From positions 620,001-684,000 of the forward strand of contig NZ_CBDEGB010000001.1 in assembly GCF_965237655.1 (NCBI RefSeq): a DNA stretch of 64,000 nt, written 5' to 3'. The notes under the pieces were generated by a model that worked only from the letters and a program-made list of their open reading frames with translations, was not told the DNA's origin and ran no database searches. Shown here piece by piece: positions 18,184 to 26,089 of the stretch. Origin of the DNA: Poriferisodalis sp965237655 (GTDB taxonomy: Bacteria > Actinomycetota > Acidimicrobiia > Acidimicrobiales > Poriferisodalaceae). The position numbers and the translations under genes were made by a program. Every line of letters starts with the position of its first letter. Position 1 is the first letter of the stretch.

Positions 18184-18200
18184 CGCCCATCATCCGCTAA

Positions 18201-18206
18201 TAGCAT
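18201..18206 (+). promoter_or_regulatory. Leaderless -10 box TAGCAT of hemB
   Basis: Six bases before GTG 18213 on the plus strand. It overlaps the region needed by the opposite SCP2 promoter. Confidence 0.55.
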
Positions 18207-18212
18207 GACGGG

Positions 18213-19194
18213 GTGACCTTTCCGGCTCGCCGCCTGCGCCGCCTGCGCCGCACTCCAGCACTGCGCCGCCTCGTCGCCGAGACCACCGTCACACCCACCG
18301 ATCTCATCGCTCCGCTGTTCGTGCGCGAGGACGCCACCGAGCCGCAGCCGATCGTGTCGCTGCCAGGCGTGGTGCAGCACACCCAGGAATCGCTGCGCAA
18401 GGAAGTCAACGAGCTAGCCGGCCTCGGCATCAGCGGCGTGATCCTGTTCGGGCTGCCCGCCCGCAAGGACGCTGTGGGTTCCGAAGCCTGGAACCCCGAC
18501 GGTGTCGTGCAGGTGGCGCTGTCCAACCTGCGAGACGACCACGGCTCCGGAACTGGCGATCATCGCCGACCTGTGCCTCGACGAGTACACCGACCACGGA
18601 CATTGCGGCGTGCTGACCGACGACGGCGAGGTTGACAACGACGCCACGCTCGAGCTGTACCAGCGGGTGGCGCTGGCCCAGGCCGAAGCGGGCGCTGACA
18701 TGGTGGGACCCTCGGGGATGATGGACGGGCAGGTAGGGGCGATCCGCCAAGCGCTTGACCGCAACGGCCACGAGAGCCTGCCGATCATGGCCTACTCGGC
18801 GAAGTACGCCTCGGCCGAGTACGGACCGTTCCGCGACGCCGTCGACGTGACCATCAGCGGCGGCGGGAACCGCAAGGGCTACCAGCAGGACCCCTCCAAC
18901 GCCCGCGAGGCCATGGCCGAGATCGAGCTGGACATTGCCGAGGGCGCCGACATCGTCATGGTGAAACCGGCGCTGGCATACCTCGATGTGATCGCCGCCG
19001 CCCGGGCCCGTTTCGACCTGCCGCTGGCGGCGTATCACGTGTCAGGCGAATACGCGATGCTCAAGGCCGCAGCTGCCAACGGCTGGATCGACGGCGACGC
19101 CACTGCGGTCGAGCACCTCACCGCCATCAAGCGAGCCGGCGCCGACCTCATCCTCACCTACCTCGCACGCGAGTTCGCCGAGACGCTCCAGTAG
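18213..19194 (+). pseudogene. hemB: Delta-aminolevulinic acid dehydratase, interrupted by a single-base frameshift
   Basis: HemB condenses two 5-aminolevulinates into porphobilinogen in tetrapyrrole synthesis. The reading frame from GTG 18213 matches HemB to about codon 112 (VVQVALSNLRDDHGS), then runs out of frame. The homology resumes in another frame with ELAIIADLCLDEYTDHGHCG. The whole span is 982 bases, 3n+1, and removing one G at about 18549-18550 restores a normal 326-residue protein. Later catalytic regions are intact: MAYSAKYAS (Lys), DIVMVKPALAYLD (Schiff-base Lys) and a Zn-type CLDEYTDHGHC segment. Haem synthesis is normally essential, so a sequencing or assembly error is at least as likely as real inactivation. 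Confidence 0.88.
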
Positions 19195-19272
19195 CGGCCG
19201 GTCCGAACCGTCGCACGGCGCTCAGACCGCTCTACGCGGAGCTACAACTGCGTCCACTATCGCGGGTGGCGG

Positions 19273-19278
19273 TACTCT
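19273..19278 (+). promoter_or_regulatory. Leaderless -10 box TACTCT
   Basis: Six bases before the GTG at 19285; defines the start of the ATPase gene. Confidence 0.5.
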
Positions 19279-19284
19279 GACCGC

Positions 19285-20415
19285 GTGCTCAAGCGTCTCT
19301 ACGTGCACAATTACAAGTGCTTGGTCAACTTCGAGTTGCGCCTTGGCGAGACCAGCTTGCTCCTGGGCACCAATGGTTCCGGCAAGACTGCCGTTCTCGA
19401 TGTCGTCTACGCCGTGCGACAGTTGCTCTTGGGCGAGGCAAAGATCACTGCGCCCGCATGTTTCCCGTCTGCCGCACTGACGACTTGGCAGCACGATCGA
19501 GTTCAAGTTGTCGAGGTCGATGCTGCCGTTGATGACGACAACTTCCGCTACCGGCTCGAGATCGAGCACAGTCGATTTGACAAGCGCAGCGCTCGCATCC
19601 GCTCGGAAAGCCTCAGTGCGGGCGATACACCGTTGTTCTTGTTCGAAGACGGCAACGTTCAGCTACACCGCGACGATGGCTCGAAGGGGCCTCCCTATAC
19701 CGCTGATTGGAACGAATCAGCACTTGCGAGGGTTTTGCCGCACCCGAGCAACAAACGGTTGTCGTCCTTCGTGTCGCACATGCGATCTGTCGTCATCACG
19801 TCAATCTGTCCACCGTTGATCGGCGCTGAGTCACACCACGAAGACTCCGTGCTCGATCGACACGCCTCCAATTTCGTCGCTTGGTACCGGCAGGCTCTTC
19901 AGTTCAACCCAGGTGCCGCGAGCAGGCATCTGGCTGCCCTCAAGCCGATACTCGGCGGCTTCGTCGATCTGAGCTTGCAGCAGTCGGGCCTTGACGCCCG
20001 AGCGCTGATGTTCGAAGTCCGTCACGGCTCCGATGACGGGTTCAAGTACTGGTTGCGATTCGATCAGTTGTCTGACGGTCAAAAGGCAATCGTGATCCTC
20101 TACGCGCTGCTGCACTTCCGATCCGCGGGCGATTCGTTGGTCCTCTTGCTCGATGAGCCCGAAAACTTTGTGGCGCTTGCCGAAATACAGCCGTGGCTCG
20201 ACGAGCTGTCGTTACTCTGCGGCGACACCCAATCGCAAGCCGTGTTGTGCTCACACCATCCCGAGCTCATTGACTACCTCGGTCCAGCCGACGGAGTGAT
20301 GCTGCGCCGAGTCGCAGCTTCAGCGACGATTCCTGTTCCGATTTCGGAGTGCAACGTCGGTCACAGCTTGAAGCTGTCAGAGCAGGTAGCCCGCGGCTGG
20401 ATCGATGAGTCGTAG
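19285..20415 (+). CDS. AAA (RecF/OLD-like) ATPase, first gene of a two-gene module
   Basis: 376 residues. SMC/RecF-type ATPase fold: RLYVHNYKCLVNFEL leads to a Walker A GTNGSGKT at residues 28-35. The ABC-like signature LSDGQKAIVI is at about 262, Walker B LVLLLDEPEN has Asp/Glu at about 290-291, and a switch SHHPELI is at about 323. There is no coiled-coil insert and no nuclease domain inside this protein. Its stop overlaps the next start by 11 bases, so the TOPRIM-like partner is translationally coupled. ATPase plus TOPRIM-like nuclease pairs occur in phage-defence systems (OLD/Gabija- and PARIS-like families). GC content is visibly lower than in flanking hemB, consistent with transfer. Defence function is inferred. 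Confidence 0.8.
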   Translation: MLKRLYVHNYKCLVNFELRLGETSLLLGTNGSGKTAVLDVVYAVRQLLLGEAKITAPACFPSAALTTWQHDRVQVVEVDAAVDDDNFRYRLEIEHSRFDKRSARIRSESLSAGDTPLFLFEDGNVQLHRDDGSKGPPYTADWNESALARVLPHPSNKRLSSFVSHMRSVVITSICPPLIGAESHHEDSVLDRHASNFVAWYRQALQFNPGAASRHLAALKPILGGFVDLSLQQSGLDARALMFEVRHGSDDGFKYWLRFDQLSDGQKAIVILYALLHFRSAGDSLVLLLDEPENFVALAEIQPWLDELSLLCGDTQSQAVLCSHHPELIDYLGPADGVMLRRVAASATIPVPISECNVGHSLKLSEQVARGWIDES

Positions 20416-20953
20416 CGTCCGCTTGACGCTGCTGTGCGAAGACAGGCAGCATCAGGCGTTTGCCCATCGGTTCTTCAAGGCGTTGGGATGGAACTTGCGG
20501 GACTGGCGGCCGATAGTGGCTCCGGCTGGCAGAGGCGCCGCTGAGAAGTTCGTTCGTGAGAAGTTTCCGGTCGAGCTTGCCGCGCTCCGTACGAAGGGCA
20601 ACGAACAGGTCTTCCTAGTGGTCTTGATAGACGGCGATGCCGCAGGCGTGGACGGTCGCCGCGCGCAGCTTGAGAACGCGTGCCGTGAACAGGGAATCGA
20701 ACCTCCGTCCGAGATGGAACGCGTATTGGTATGTGTGCCCACCTGGAACATCGAGACATGGCTCGCATACCTCGACGGATCGGATGTGGATGAGATGAAT
20801 TCCTCCTATCCGCGCCTAACGCGCGAGCGAGCCTGCGAACCACATGCGCAGGCGCTAGCGACGATGTGCGGTTCGGGTCGGCTCCATCCTCCGGCGCCGC
20901 CGTCGCTGAAGGAGGCGTGTATCGGATATCGACGGGCCGTCGGAGACGTTTGA
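20405..20953 (+). CDS. TOPRIM-like putative nuclease, partner of the ATPase
   Basis: 182 residues. The N-terminus LTLLCEDRQHQAFAHRFF places an acidic residue (Glu12) after the first strand. VFLVVLIDGDAAG supplies an Asp-x-Asp pair (D76, D78), and VPTWNIETWLAYL follows. This order (E, then DxD) is the TOPRIM metal-binding pattern seen in OLD-type nucleases and DUF4435/DUF4276-like proteins; exact family assignment is not possible by eye. It overlaps the ATPase stop by 11 bases. If the module is a defence system, this should be the effector that cuts nucleic acid when the ATPase senses infection. Alternative: DNA-repair accessory pair. Confidence 0.65.
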   Translation: MSRSVRLTLLCEDRQHQAFAHRFFKALGWNLRDWRPIVAPAGRGAAEKFVREKFPVELAALRTKGNEQVFLVVLIDGDAAGVDGRRAQLENACREQGIEPPSEMERVLVCVPTWNIETWLAYLDGSDVDEMNSSYPRLTRERACEPHAQALATMCGSGRLHPPAPPSLKEACIGYRRAVGDV

Positions 20954-21017
20954 AGCTTCGGAGTGAACGATTCCAATGAGTGGCGCCAATAGTGGACTGC
21001 CTGGGTTGCGGCCAGCC

Positions 21018-21692
21018 TCAGCGCGCCGGGTGAGTCACCCGCGCCACGCCGATCGCACATAGCGCCCCGATGAACTGCGCCACGATGAATAACGGAGCAC
21101 TGGCAGGTGCGATGCCGGCGAACGTGTCGGAGAACATGCGGCCCACGGTGACGGCCGGGTTGGCGAAGCTGGTCGATGAGGTGAAGAAGTAGGCGCCGCC
21201 GATGTAGGCGGCCACCGCGAAGGCAACGAACTGCTCCTTGCCCGAGCGAACCACGCCGATGATCACGATCACCAGCCCGAACGTGGCGATGATCTCCGAC
21301 AGGAACGCCTCAGGACTGATCCGGTCCTTGGTTGACCAGAACACGGCGTCGAGTTCGAAGATCACGTTGGCCGCGATGGCGCCCAGGATCCCGCCGGCGG
21401 TCTGCACCACCACGTACAACCCGGCCATCCGGTTGTCCAGGTCACCGGCGAGCCGCGCCCACAGCGTCACCGCAGGGTTGAAGTGCGCACCCGACGTCGA
21501 TCCGAACAGCAGGATCAGGCACGTCAGCGCGCCCGCCGTGGCAATCGAGTTCTCGAGCAGCTGCAGCCCGACGTCGTTGGGGCTGAGCCGCTCGGCCATG
21601 ATCCCCGAGCCGACCACGCTCAGCAGCAGGAACCCAGTCCCCACGAACTCCGAGGTCAACCGGCTGGCCGTCGTCTGCCTCAGCGCCGTCAC
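21018..21692 (-). CDS. Aquaporin (MIP-family channel)
   Basis: 224 residues with six hydrophobic segments. Two NPA boxes are present: GAHFNPAVTLWAR in the first half and SFANPAVTVGRMF in the second, the hallmark of the MIP fold. The first transmembrane segment contains the usual Glu (LTSEFVGTGFLLLSVVGSG). It conducts water or small neutral solutes; this subgroup is sometimes linked to metalloid transport, but no arsenic genes are adjacent. The GTG start at 21692 has a weak GAGG upstream. It is convergent with the TOPRIM-like gene and co-directional with the haem peroxidase. Confidence 0.92.
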   Translation of the reverse strand: MTALRQTTASRLTSEFVGTGFLLLSVVGSGIMAERLSPNDVGLQLLENSIATAGALTCLILLFGSTSGAHFNPAVTLWARLAGDLDNRMAGLYVVVQTAGGILGAIAANVIFELDAVFWSTKDRISPEAFLSEIIATFGLVIVIIGVVRSGKEQFVAFAVAAYIGGAYFFTSSTSFANPAVTVGRMFSDTFAGIAPASAPLFIVAQFIGALCAIGVARVTHPAR

Positions 21693-21766
21693 CGGGACAG
21701 CCTCGCAGCTACGAGCGAACGAGCGTCAACAGCGCAGCGAACTCATGGGCCCCGTTCGGCTGTCTC

Positions 21767-23980
21767 CTAGTAGAAGCAGAGCGGCGGAACATAGGCGGCG
21801 ACCGTCGGGGCAGGTCGCGGCGCTGTGTTGCGTTGGGAGCCCGTGTTGGTGTTGGATCCCGTATCGGTGTCGAGTGCCGTGTTGGTGTCGGACTCTGTGT
21901 TGCTCTCGGGCGCCGTGTTGGTGTCGGACCCAGTGTCGCTTTCGGGCGGCGTGTCGCTTGCGACGACAAAGACGTTGTCGTCGAGTTCGTCGTAGATGGG
22001 GGTGTTCCGGCGGATGATGTCCGCCAGGGTGGTGCTGCGAACCTCCGCCAAGAGATCGGGGTTCGCCGTGAAGTAGGCGTCATTCTCGAACCAGAAGCGG
22101 TCGCCGTCGCGGAGGCGGCGGAACTGGTCGGAGATGACGGCACGGAGCGTCTCGCCGACCGCCGCTGCGGGCACGTGGTCTTCTGCCAGCGCAGCGGGCC
22201 AGAGGTCCAAGTCATCGACGTCTGCGTAGGCGTCTTCGAGCGCTTGCTGGACATCTGGGTCCGACGAGATGTCGGCGAAGCTCTCCACCGCAGTCAAGCC
22301 GTAGGCGCTGCGCACCGTGTTGTAGTCGCCGACGCCGTGATCGCGGCCCCGCTGAATATTCAGCGCTACCAGGTCGAAGGCGATGCCGTGTGGCTCGCGC
22401 TGAAGGAAGTTCCGGACTTCGTTGATGACCTGCGAGTCGACATCTTGGGCCTGTTGAGCAGCGAAGCCGCGCAGGACTTCGGAGATGCCATGACCGTTGT
22501 AGAACGAAGGGCTGAAGAACGAACTTGCCAGACTGAGCTTCTCTGACTCCCCGTCTGCATCGAGGAGATTGAGTTTGGGCGACAGCAAGGTGTGGCCGAC
22601 CCGGTACGCCGCCGCCGAGAACTCGCTGGCGATGGTCGGATCGACGTCTGGGTCGTAGCTCGAGTAGGCGTCGAAGGCATCGGGGCCCAATAGCAACGGC
22701 AAGAACTCGCTGAAGGTGATGTTCTGGATCTGAGCGCCGACGATCTTGCGGGCCAGCTCGTAGATCTCATCGCCGCTCAGGTCTGGATTCTGGGTGGCGA
22801 TGATGCCCGCGAGGCGATTGTGCTCCCGGTTGAACAGCGTGTGCATCGCCGTGAGGCCGATCTGCTCGTTGACGCGCACATCACCTGCAATAAAGAGCGT
22901 CGTGCGATGCACGCCGCCTTCATTGTCGAGGCCCTGCTCGTTGTACGGCAAGAATCGGCCGTCGCTTGACGTTTTGAGCTTCCCCGTCCCGTCGTTGGTG
23001 CGCAGAGCGGAAGCTCGGGCTCTGTCGGAGCCGTACACCTGCGAGCCGTCAATGAACGCGGTGATCGCGTTGATCTGCCTCCGAGGATTCTCTGCGTCTG
23101 TCCCCGTCTCGGGATCGGAGACCGAGCGGCTGAGACCGATGGTGGCCTCGCCGGTCCCAAGGGGATCGAACACCGGGTCGTCCGCAGGGACAGCGATCGG
23201 GAGCGGCTCATCTGCGTTGTCGAGGCTCAGCGTGATGTCGTGGTCCAGGAACTGGCCCCACTGCCACACGATGTCGCTGGCCTGTGACGAGTTCGGTACT
23301 GAGGTGTCCTGGGCGAACACGAGGTTGCTGATGGTTCGAGCGTTCGGTCGCGATGTCGTCAGCGTTGACACACCGTCGGCGTACGAGTTGGGTGCCTTCT
23401 TGAGAAGAGCCGTGCCCGCCATTCCCCATGTGAGATTGGTCAAGTTGTTTCCCCGGCCATCCAGTGCCCGAGGCGCGACATTGTCAGGGAATTCTTCGAG
23501 GCTGAGAGAAACGACCTCGCCGGTCGTCCAATCGGCATCGACGCCGTCCCATTCGAAATGACTGCTGTCGACCTTGCCGTCTGCGAGGTTCAGCCCCGCA
23601 TCGCCGACCTGCAGCCGCAACGAGCTGAATTCGTCCGCAAGCCCAGGCTCAATGCGGATGCTCACCGTTGCTGTGCTTGAGTCCGAGTCGGGCTGGGTGA
23701 GGAGAATGCTCGTCACCAAGTAGTCCGTCTCCATCCACGAGAAATCGGTATCGGTGAGGGAGCCGCCCACAGACTCGCTGTACCCCAGGGGATCTCCATC
23801 GCCTCCCACCGTCAAGTCGGCTTCCCACACCGCGCCGCCCCCGGCAGCCACCCACTGCGGAGTGCTGCTGTCTTCTGAGTCGGTGCTCAGAGCCAGGCTG
23901 TGCGGAGGTGGCGCTGCCAGCGTGAGCACGACGGCCAAGGCGGCCGCCGACGCCAGAAAGCGACGGAAGGGGGCTGTCAT
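21767..23980 (-). CDS. Secreted animal-type haem peroxidase (peroxidasin-like)
   Basis: 737 residues from ATG 23980. Signal peptide: FRRFLASAAALAVVLTL to PPPHSLA. An N-terminal beta-rich region of about 170 residues precedes the peroxidase domain. Key residues are present: distal His in WQWGQFLDHDITL, Ca-binding and substrate segments ITAFIDGSQVYGS, proximal-His region AAYRVGHTLLSP, and LNIQRGRDHGVGDYN. The tail (about the last 70 residues) is a low-complexity Asp/Thr/Ser/Asn/Glu repeat ending CFY, possibly a flexible wall spacer. The enzyme should use H2O2 to oxidise halides or phenols outside the cell. GTG 23986 is an alternative start. Animal-type peroxidases are sparse in bacteria. Confidence 0.9.
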   Translation of the reverse strand: MTAPFRRFLASAAALAVVLTLAAPPPHSLALSTDSEDSSTPQWVAAGGGAVWEADLTVGGDGDPLGYSESVGGSLTDTDFSWMETDYLVTSILLTQPDSDSSTATVSIRIEPGLADEFSSLRLQVGDAGLNLADGKVDSSHFEWDGVDADWTTGEVVSLSLEEFPDNVAPRALDGRGNNLTNLTWGMAGTALLKKAPNSYADGVSTLTTSRPNARTISNLVFAQDTSVPNSSQASDIVWQWGQFLDHDITLSLDNADEPLPIAVPADDPVFDPLGTGEATIGLSRSVSDPETGTDAENPRRQINAITAFIDGSQVYGSDRARASALRTNDGTGKLKTSSDGRFLPYNEQGLDNEGGVHRTTLFIAGDVRVNEQIGLTAMHTLFNREHNRLAGIIATQNPDLSGDEIYELARKIVGAQIQNITFSEFLPLLLGPDAFDAYSSYDPDVDPTIASEFSAAAYRVGHTLLSPKLNLLDADGESEKLSLASSFFSPSFYNGHGISEVLRGFAAQQAQDVDSQVINEVRNFLQREPHGIAFDLVALNIQRGRDHGVGDYNTVRSAYGLTAVESFADISSDPDVQQALEDAYADVDDLDLWPAALAEDHVPAAAVGETLRAVISDQFRRLRDGDRFWFENDAYFTANPDLLAEVRSTTLADIIRRNTPIYDELDDNVFVVASDTPPESDTGSDTNTAPESNTESDTNTALDTDTGSNTNTGSQRNTAPRPAPTVAAYVPPLCFY

Positions 23981-24287
23981 TCGCACAGGGGGCGCGCTCC
24001 TCAAGATGCAGGGCCGAAGCCCGTGTTGATGGTTGGGGGCTATGACGCGAACAACCTCCGCCGCAGTACGGGGTTGCTAATACCCCGGGCTGCAATGCCA
24101 ATACCCCGGGCTGCAAACGGAGGCTGAGCGGCGCAGGTTAGTGGTGCCGGTATGTCACCAAGCCGGTTCCGTACTGAAGGTTTTCCAGCAGACACGTGAA
24201 AGATTCGAAGGGCGAGTTCTCCTCATCTACAAGTCGAACATGCTCACGCAATCAACCAGCATCGGGTGGCCCTTCCTCGGGGCCCGG
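23981..24287. other. Intergenic region upstream of the peroxidase
   Basis: About 300 bases without a gene. It contains two 17-base direct repeats and, at 24160-24260, a locally AT-richer stretch. A weak GGCCC/GGGCC hairpin near 24265-24285 could serve as a terminator for the nuclease gene. No coding potential recognised. Confidence 0.45.
24079..24116. repeat. Two 17-base direct repeats upstream of the peroxidase
   Basis: AATACCCCGGGCTGCAA occurs exactly at 24079-24095 and 24100-24116, a 21-base period (two DNA turns). Each copy contains the palindrome CCCGGG. Position and spacing suggest a binding site for a dimeric regulator of the peroxidase gene. Confidence 0.55.
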
Positions 24288-24395
24288 CTATTGGCTGCGG
24301 GCCGTGGCCGGAGCAGTGCCCGGGTCGCGAGCGGTGTGTTGCTATGGGCTGCGGGCGGTGGCCGGTGTTGTGCCCGGGTCCCGGCCGGTGCGTTG
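24288..24395. repeat. Head-to-tail duplication of the last 18 codons of the HNH gene
   Basis: Two abutting 54-base units (24288-24341 and 24342-24395) agree at 45 of 54 positions. The second contains the end of the HNH protein and its TAG. The first, downstream of that stop, encodes a near-copy of the same C-terminal peptide, also ending in TAG (24288-24290). Confidence 0.85.
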
Positions 24396-25607
24396 TGTGG
24401 GCGGGCGGATGCGTGGCCGCCCGTCGGGAGGTGTGTGGATTGGCCGGTCGTGTTGGTGCAGGTCTCGGTGGCAGGGTTCGCACAGTGATGCAAGGTTCGG
24501 GATATCGGTGCGGCCGTCGTGCTCGTAGTACTGGATGTGGTGGGCCTGAGTGTGCTCGCTGGTCAGGTCGCAGCCGATACAGCCCCGGTCGCGAGCGGCG
24601 AGCACGAGCCACTGCGCGTCGCTGGCGTTGCGGGTGCGACCCATCGCAAGCTGTGACCAGTCTGCGCTGAACACTGCGGGCAGTGCCTGTGCATCGACTG
24701 CCAAGTCGGCCAGCTGTTGGGCTGACAGTGGTGTGCCGTCGTCGAGGCGAGGGTTGGCGAGCCGGTCGTTGACCACGTCGTAGTCAGCAATGATCAGCAG
24801 GTTGGTGTTCGCGCGGCGTGTCTTGAGAGTGCCCACGATCAGGTCGCAGATTGCGTCTGCGGTGAGCTGCGAGCGTGTCCATTCTTCGGCGCCGTCGCGG
24901 TGGCGAGCAGCGCGCACCGCGGCTTGGATCGCTTGGCTGACCTCTCGTCCCGCAATGAAATCGAGCTTGGCGTGCAGGTGCCACATGCCGTCGTCGCCCA
25001 GGCGCATCGAACCTGATCGCTCTGCACGCTGGAATGCGAGTTCGGCATCGACGGGGTCGAGGCGTTGCCCATCAGCGGCTTCGGCTTCGAGGTCCGCGAA
25101 GACTTCGAGGCTCTGGTAGGCGAGAGGATGACGGGCGACGGTGTCGGCGGGATACGCAGCGCACAGTTCCAAGAATTCCTCTTCGCTTCGGCGGTGCTTC
25201 TTGGGCGTCTCCCGAGCAATCACCCTCGCATGGGACGTCTGAATCTCACCGGCCTGCAACGCCGCCAACGTCGCGGACAGGCCATGGTTGACCAGATCGT
25301 CGGCCAGCCGAGCGTCGTGACGTGCCTGGGTGGATGTCATCCGGGTGTACTCGCGCAAACCATGCGCAGCCCCTTGGGGACCGCATCGGGACGCCATCTC
25401 ACCCAACGCAGCCAGGTACTGACCCTCCAGGCGCGCCCGCTCCGCAACCAGGCTCATCACCCGGTCCTGCAGATCGCTGTAGCTCATCTCGGAGAAATCG
25501 ACCTGGTGCTCGGCCCTTGCCGAATCGCTCAATTCCGGCCCAACGCCGGGCACGCCGGCAACCGACTGGCTGCCATCAGCGTGGTCACGCACCGGGTCGA
25601 TGAACAT
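24342..25607 (-). CDS. DUF222 / HNH endonuclease domain protein (13E12-repeat type)
   Basis: 421 residues. The N-terminal two-thirds match the DUF222 layout common in actinobacteria: YLAALGEMASRCG, TSTQARHDARLADDL, LQAGEIQTSHARVIA, and a mid segment FIAGREVSQAIQAAV. The C-terminus is an HNH nuclease with zinc-like CIGCDLTSEHTQAHHIQYYEHDGRTDIPNLASLCEPCHRDLH spread over about 45 residues, with His-His, Asn and Cys/His ligands. Such proteins are multi-copy in actinobacterial genomes and often lie in mobile contexts; their role is not settled. A TATGCT box six bases upstream supports ATG 25607. The gene's 3' end is tandemly duplicated. Confidence 0.88.
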   Translation of the reverse strand: MFIDPVRDHADGSQSVAGVPGVGPELSDSARAEHQVDFSEMSYSDLQDRVMSLVAERARLEGQYLAALGEMASRCGPQGAAHGLREYTRMTSTQARHDARLADDLVNHGLSATLAALQAGEIQTSHARVIARETPKKHRRSEEEFLELCAAYPADTVARHPLAYQSLEVFADLEAEAADGQRLDPVDAELAFQRAERSGSMRLGDDGMWHLHAKLDFIAGREVSQAIQAAVRAARHRDGAEEWTRSQLTADAICDLIVGTLKTRRANTNLLIIADYDVVNDRLANPRLDDGTPLSAQQLADLAVDAQALPAVFSADWSQLAMGRTRNASDAQWLVLAARDRGCIGCDLTSEHTQAHHIQYYEHDGRTDIPNLASLCEPCHRDLHQHDRPIHTPPDGRPRIRPPTQRTGRDPGTTPATARSP

Positions 25608-25613
25608 GCATCA

Positions 25614-25619
25614 AGCATA
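25614..25619 (-). promoter_or_regulatory. Leaderless -10 box TATGCT of the HNH gene
   Basis: Six bases before ATG 25607. A TTGCTT 16 bases further upstream may be the -35. Confidence 0.55.
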
Positions 25620-25781
25620 CACTCGTACGTACCAAAAGCAAACACTTGTCCGCAACAATTCTCGAGTTTCCCCGGCCGCTTGTGCGCAGGCTCCTGGGAA
25701 CACCAGCGGATGATTCGACGCAGCGGGCGAAGCACATTGCCGCAGGCCGCGTCGGCTCCCAGGGGCGACCTAACGACACTG

Positions 25782-25798
25782 GTGCTACCATGTAGCAC
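25782..25798 (+). promoter_or_regulatory. Palindromic operator overlapping the toxin-antitoxin promoter
   Basis: GTGCTAC-CAT-GTAGCAC: perfect 7-bp arms around a 3-base centre. The -10 box TACCAT (25786-25791) sits inside it and the antitoxin ATG follows immediately at 25799. Binding of a dimeric antitoxin here would block RNA polymerase directly, as in conditional autoregulation of Phd/YefM systems. Confidence 0.75.
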
Positions 25799-26089
25799 AT
25801 GGAGCAGATCGGTGTGCGGGAACTCCGCCAGAACGCCAGCGAGTGGCTGCGCAGAGTCGCTGACGGCGAGTCCTACGAGGTCACGGTACGCGGTGAGCCG
25901 GTCGCACTGCTCGGCCCGCTGCCGCACCGTGATGACCCCATGGGCCGCCTGGCGGCACGAGGGCTCATCAGCCGGAGCGCTCGAGGCTTGTCAGCTTCGA
26001 TCGAGGAACTTCCGCCGCTGCCAGCCGCGCCGCCAGGCACGCTGACGTTGAGCGAACGCCTCGCAGAGCTGCGCCGAGATGAACGGTGA
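25799..26089 (+). CDS. Phd/YefM-family antitoxin
   Basis: 96 residues. The N-terminal MEQIGVRELRQNASEWLRRV, then YEVTVRGEPVALLGPL, is the classic Phd/YefM DNA-binding fold: a strand, a helix pair and a beta hairpin. The C-terminal part (RGLSASIEELPPL to TLSERLAELRRDER) is the toxin-binding tail. The gene overlaps the toxin by 11 bases. Start fixed by a -10 box seven bases upstream within a palindromic operator. It should neutralise the PIN toxin and repress the operon. Confidence 0.9.
   Translation: MEQIGVRELRQNASEWLRRVADGESYEVTVRGEPVALLGPLPHRDDPMGRLAARGLISRSARGLSASIEELPPLPAAPPGTLTLSERLAELRRDER

Noticed and set aside
18206..18206. Start of the SCP2 gene at ATG 18206 or further upstream
   Set aside because: The TAGGTT box lies downstream of that ATG; GTG 18170 sits seven bases from the box and gives a normal SCP2 domain.
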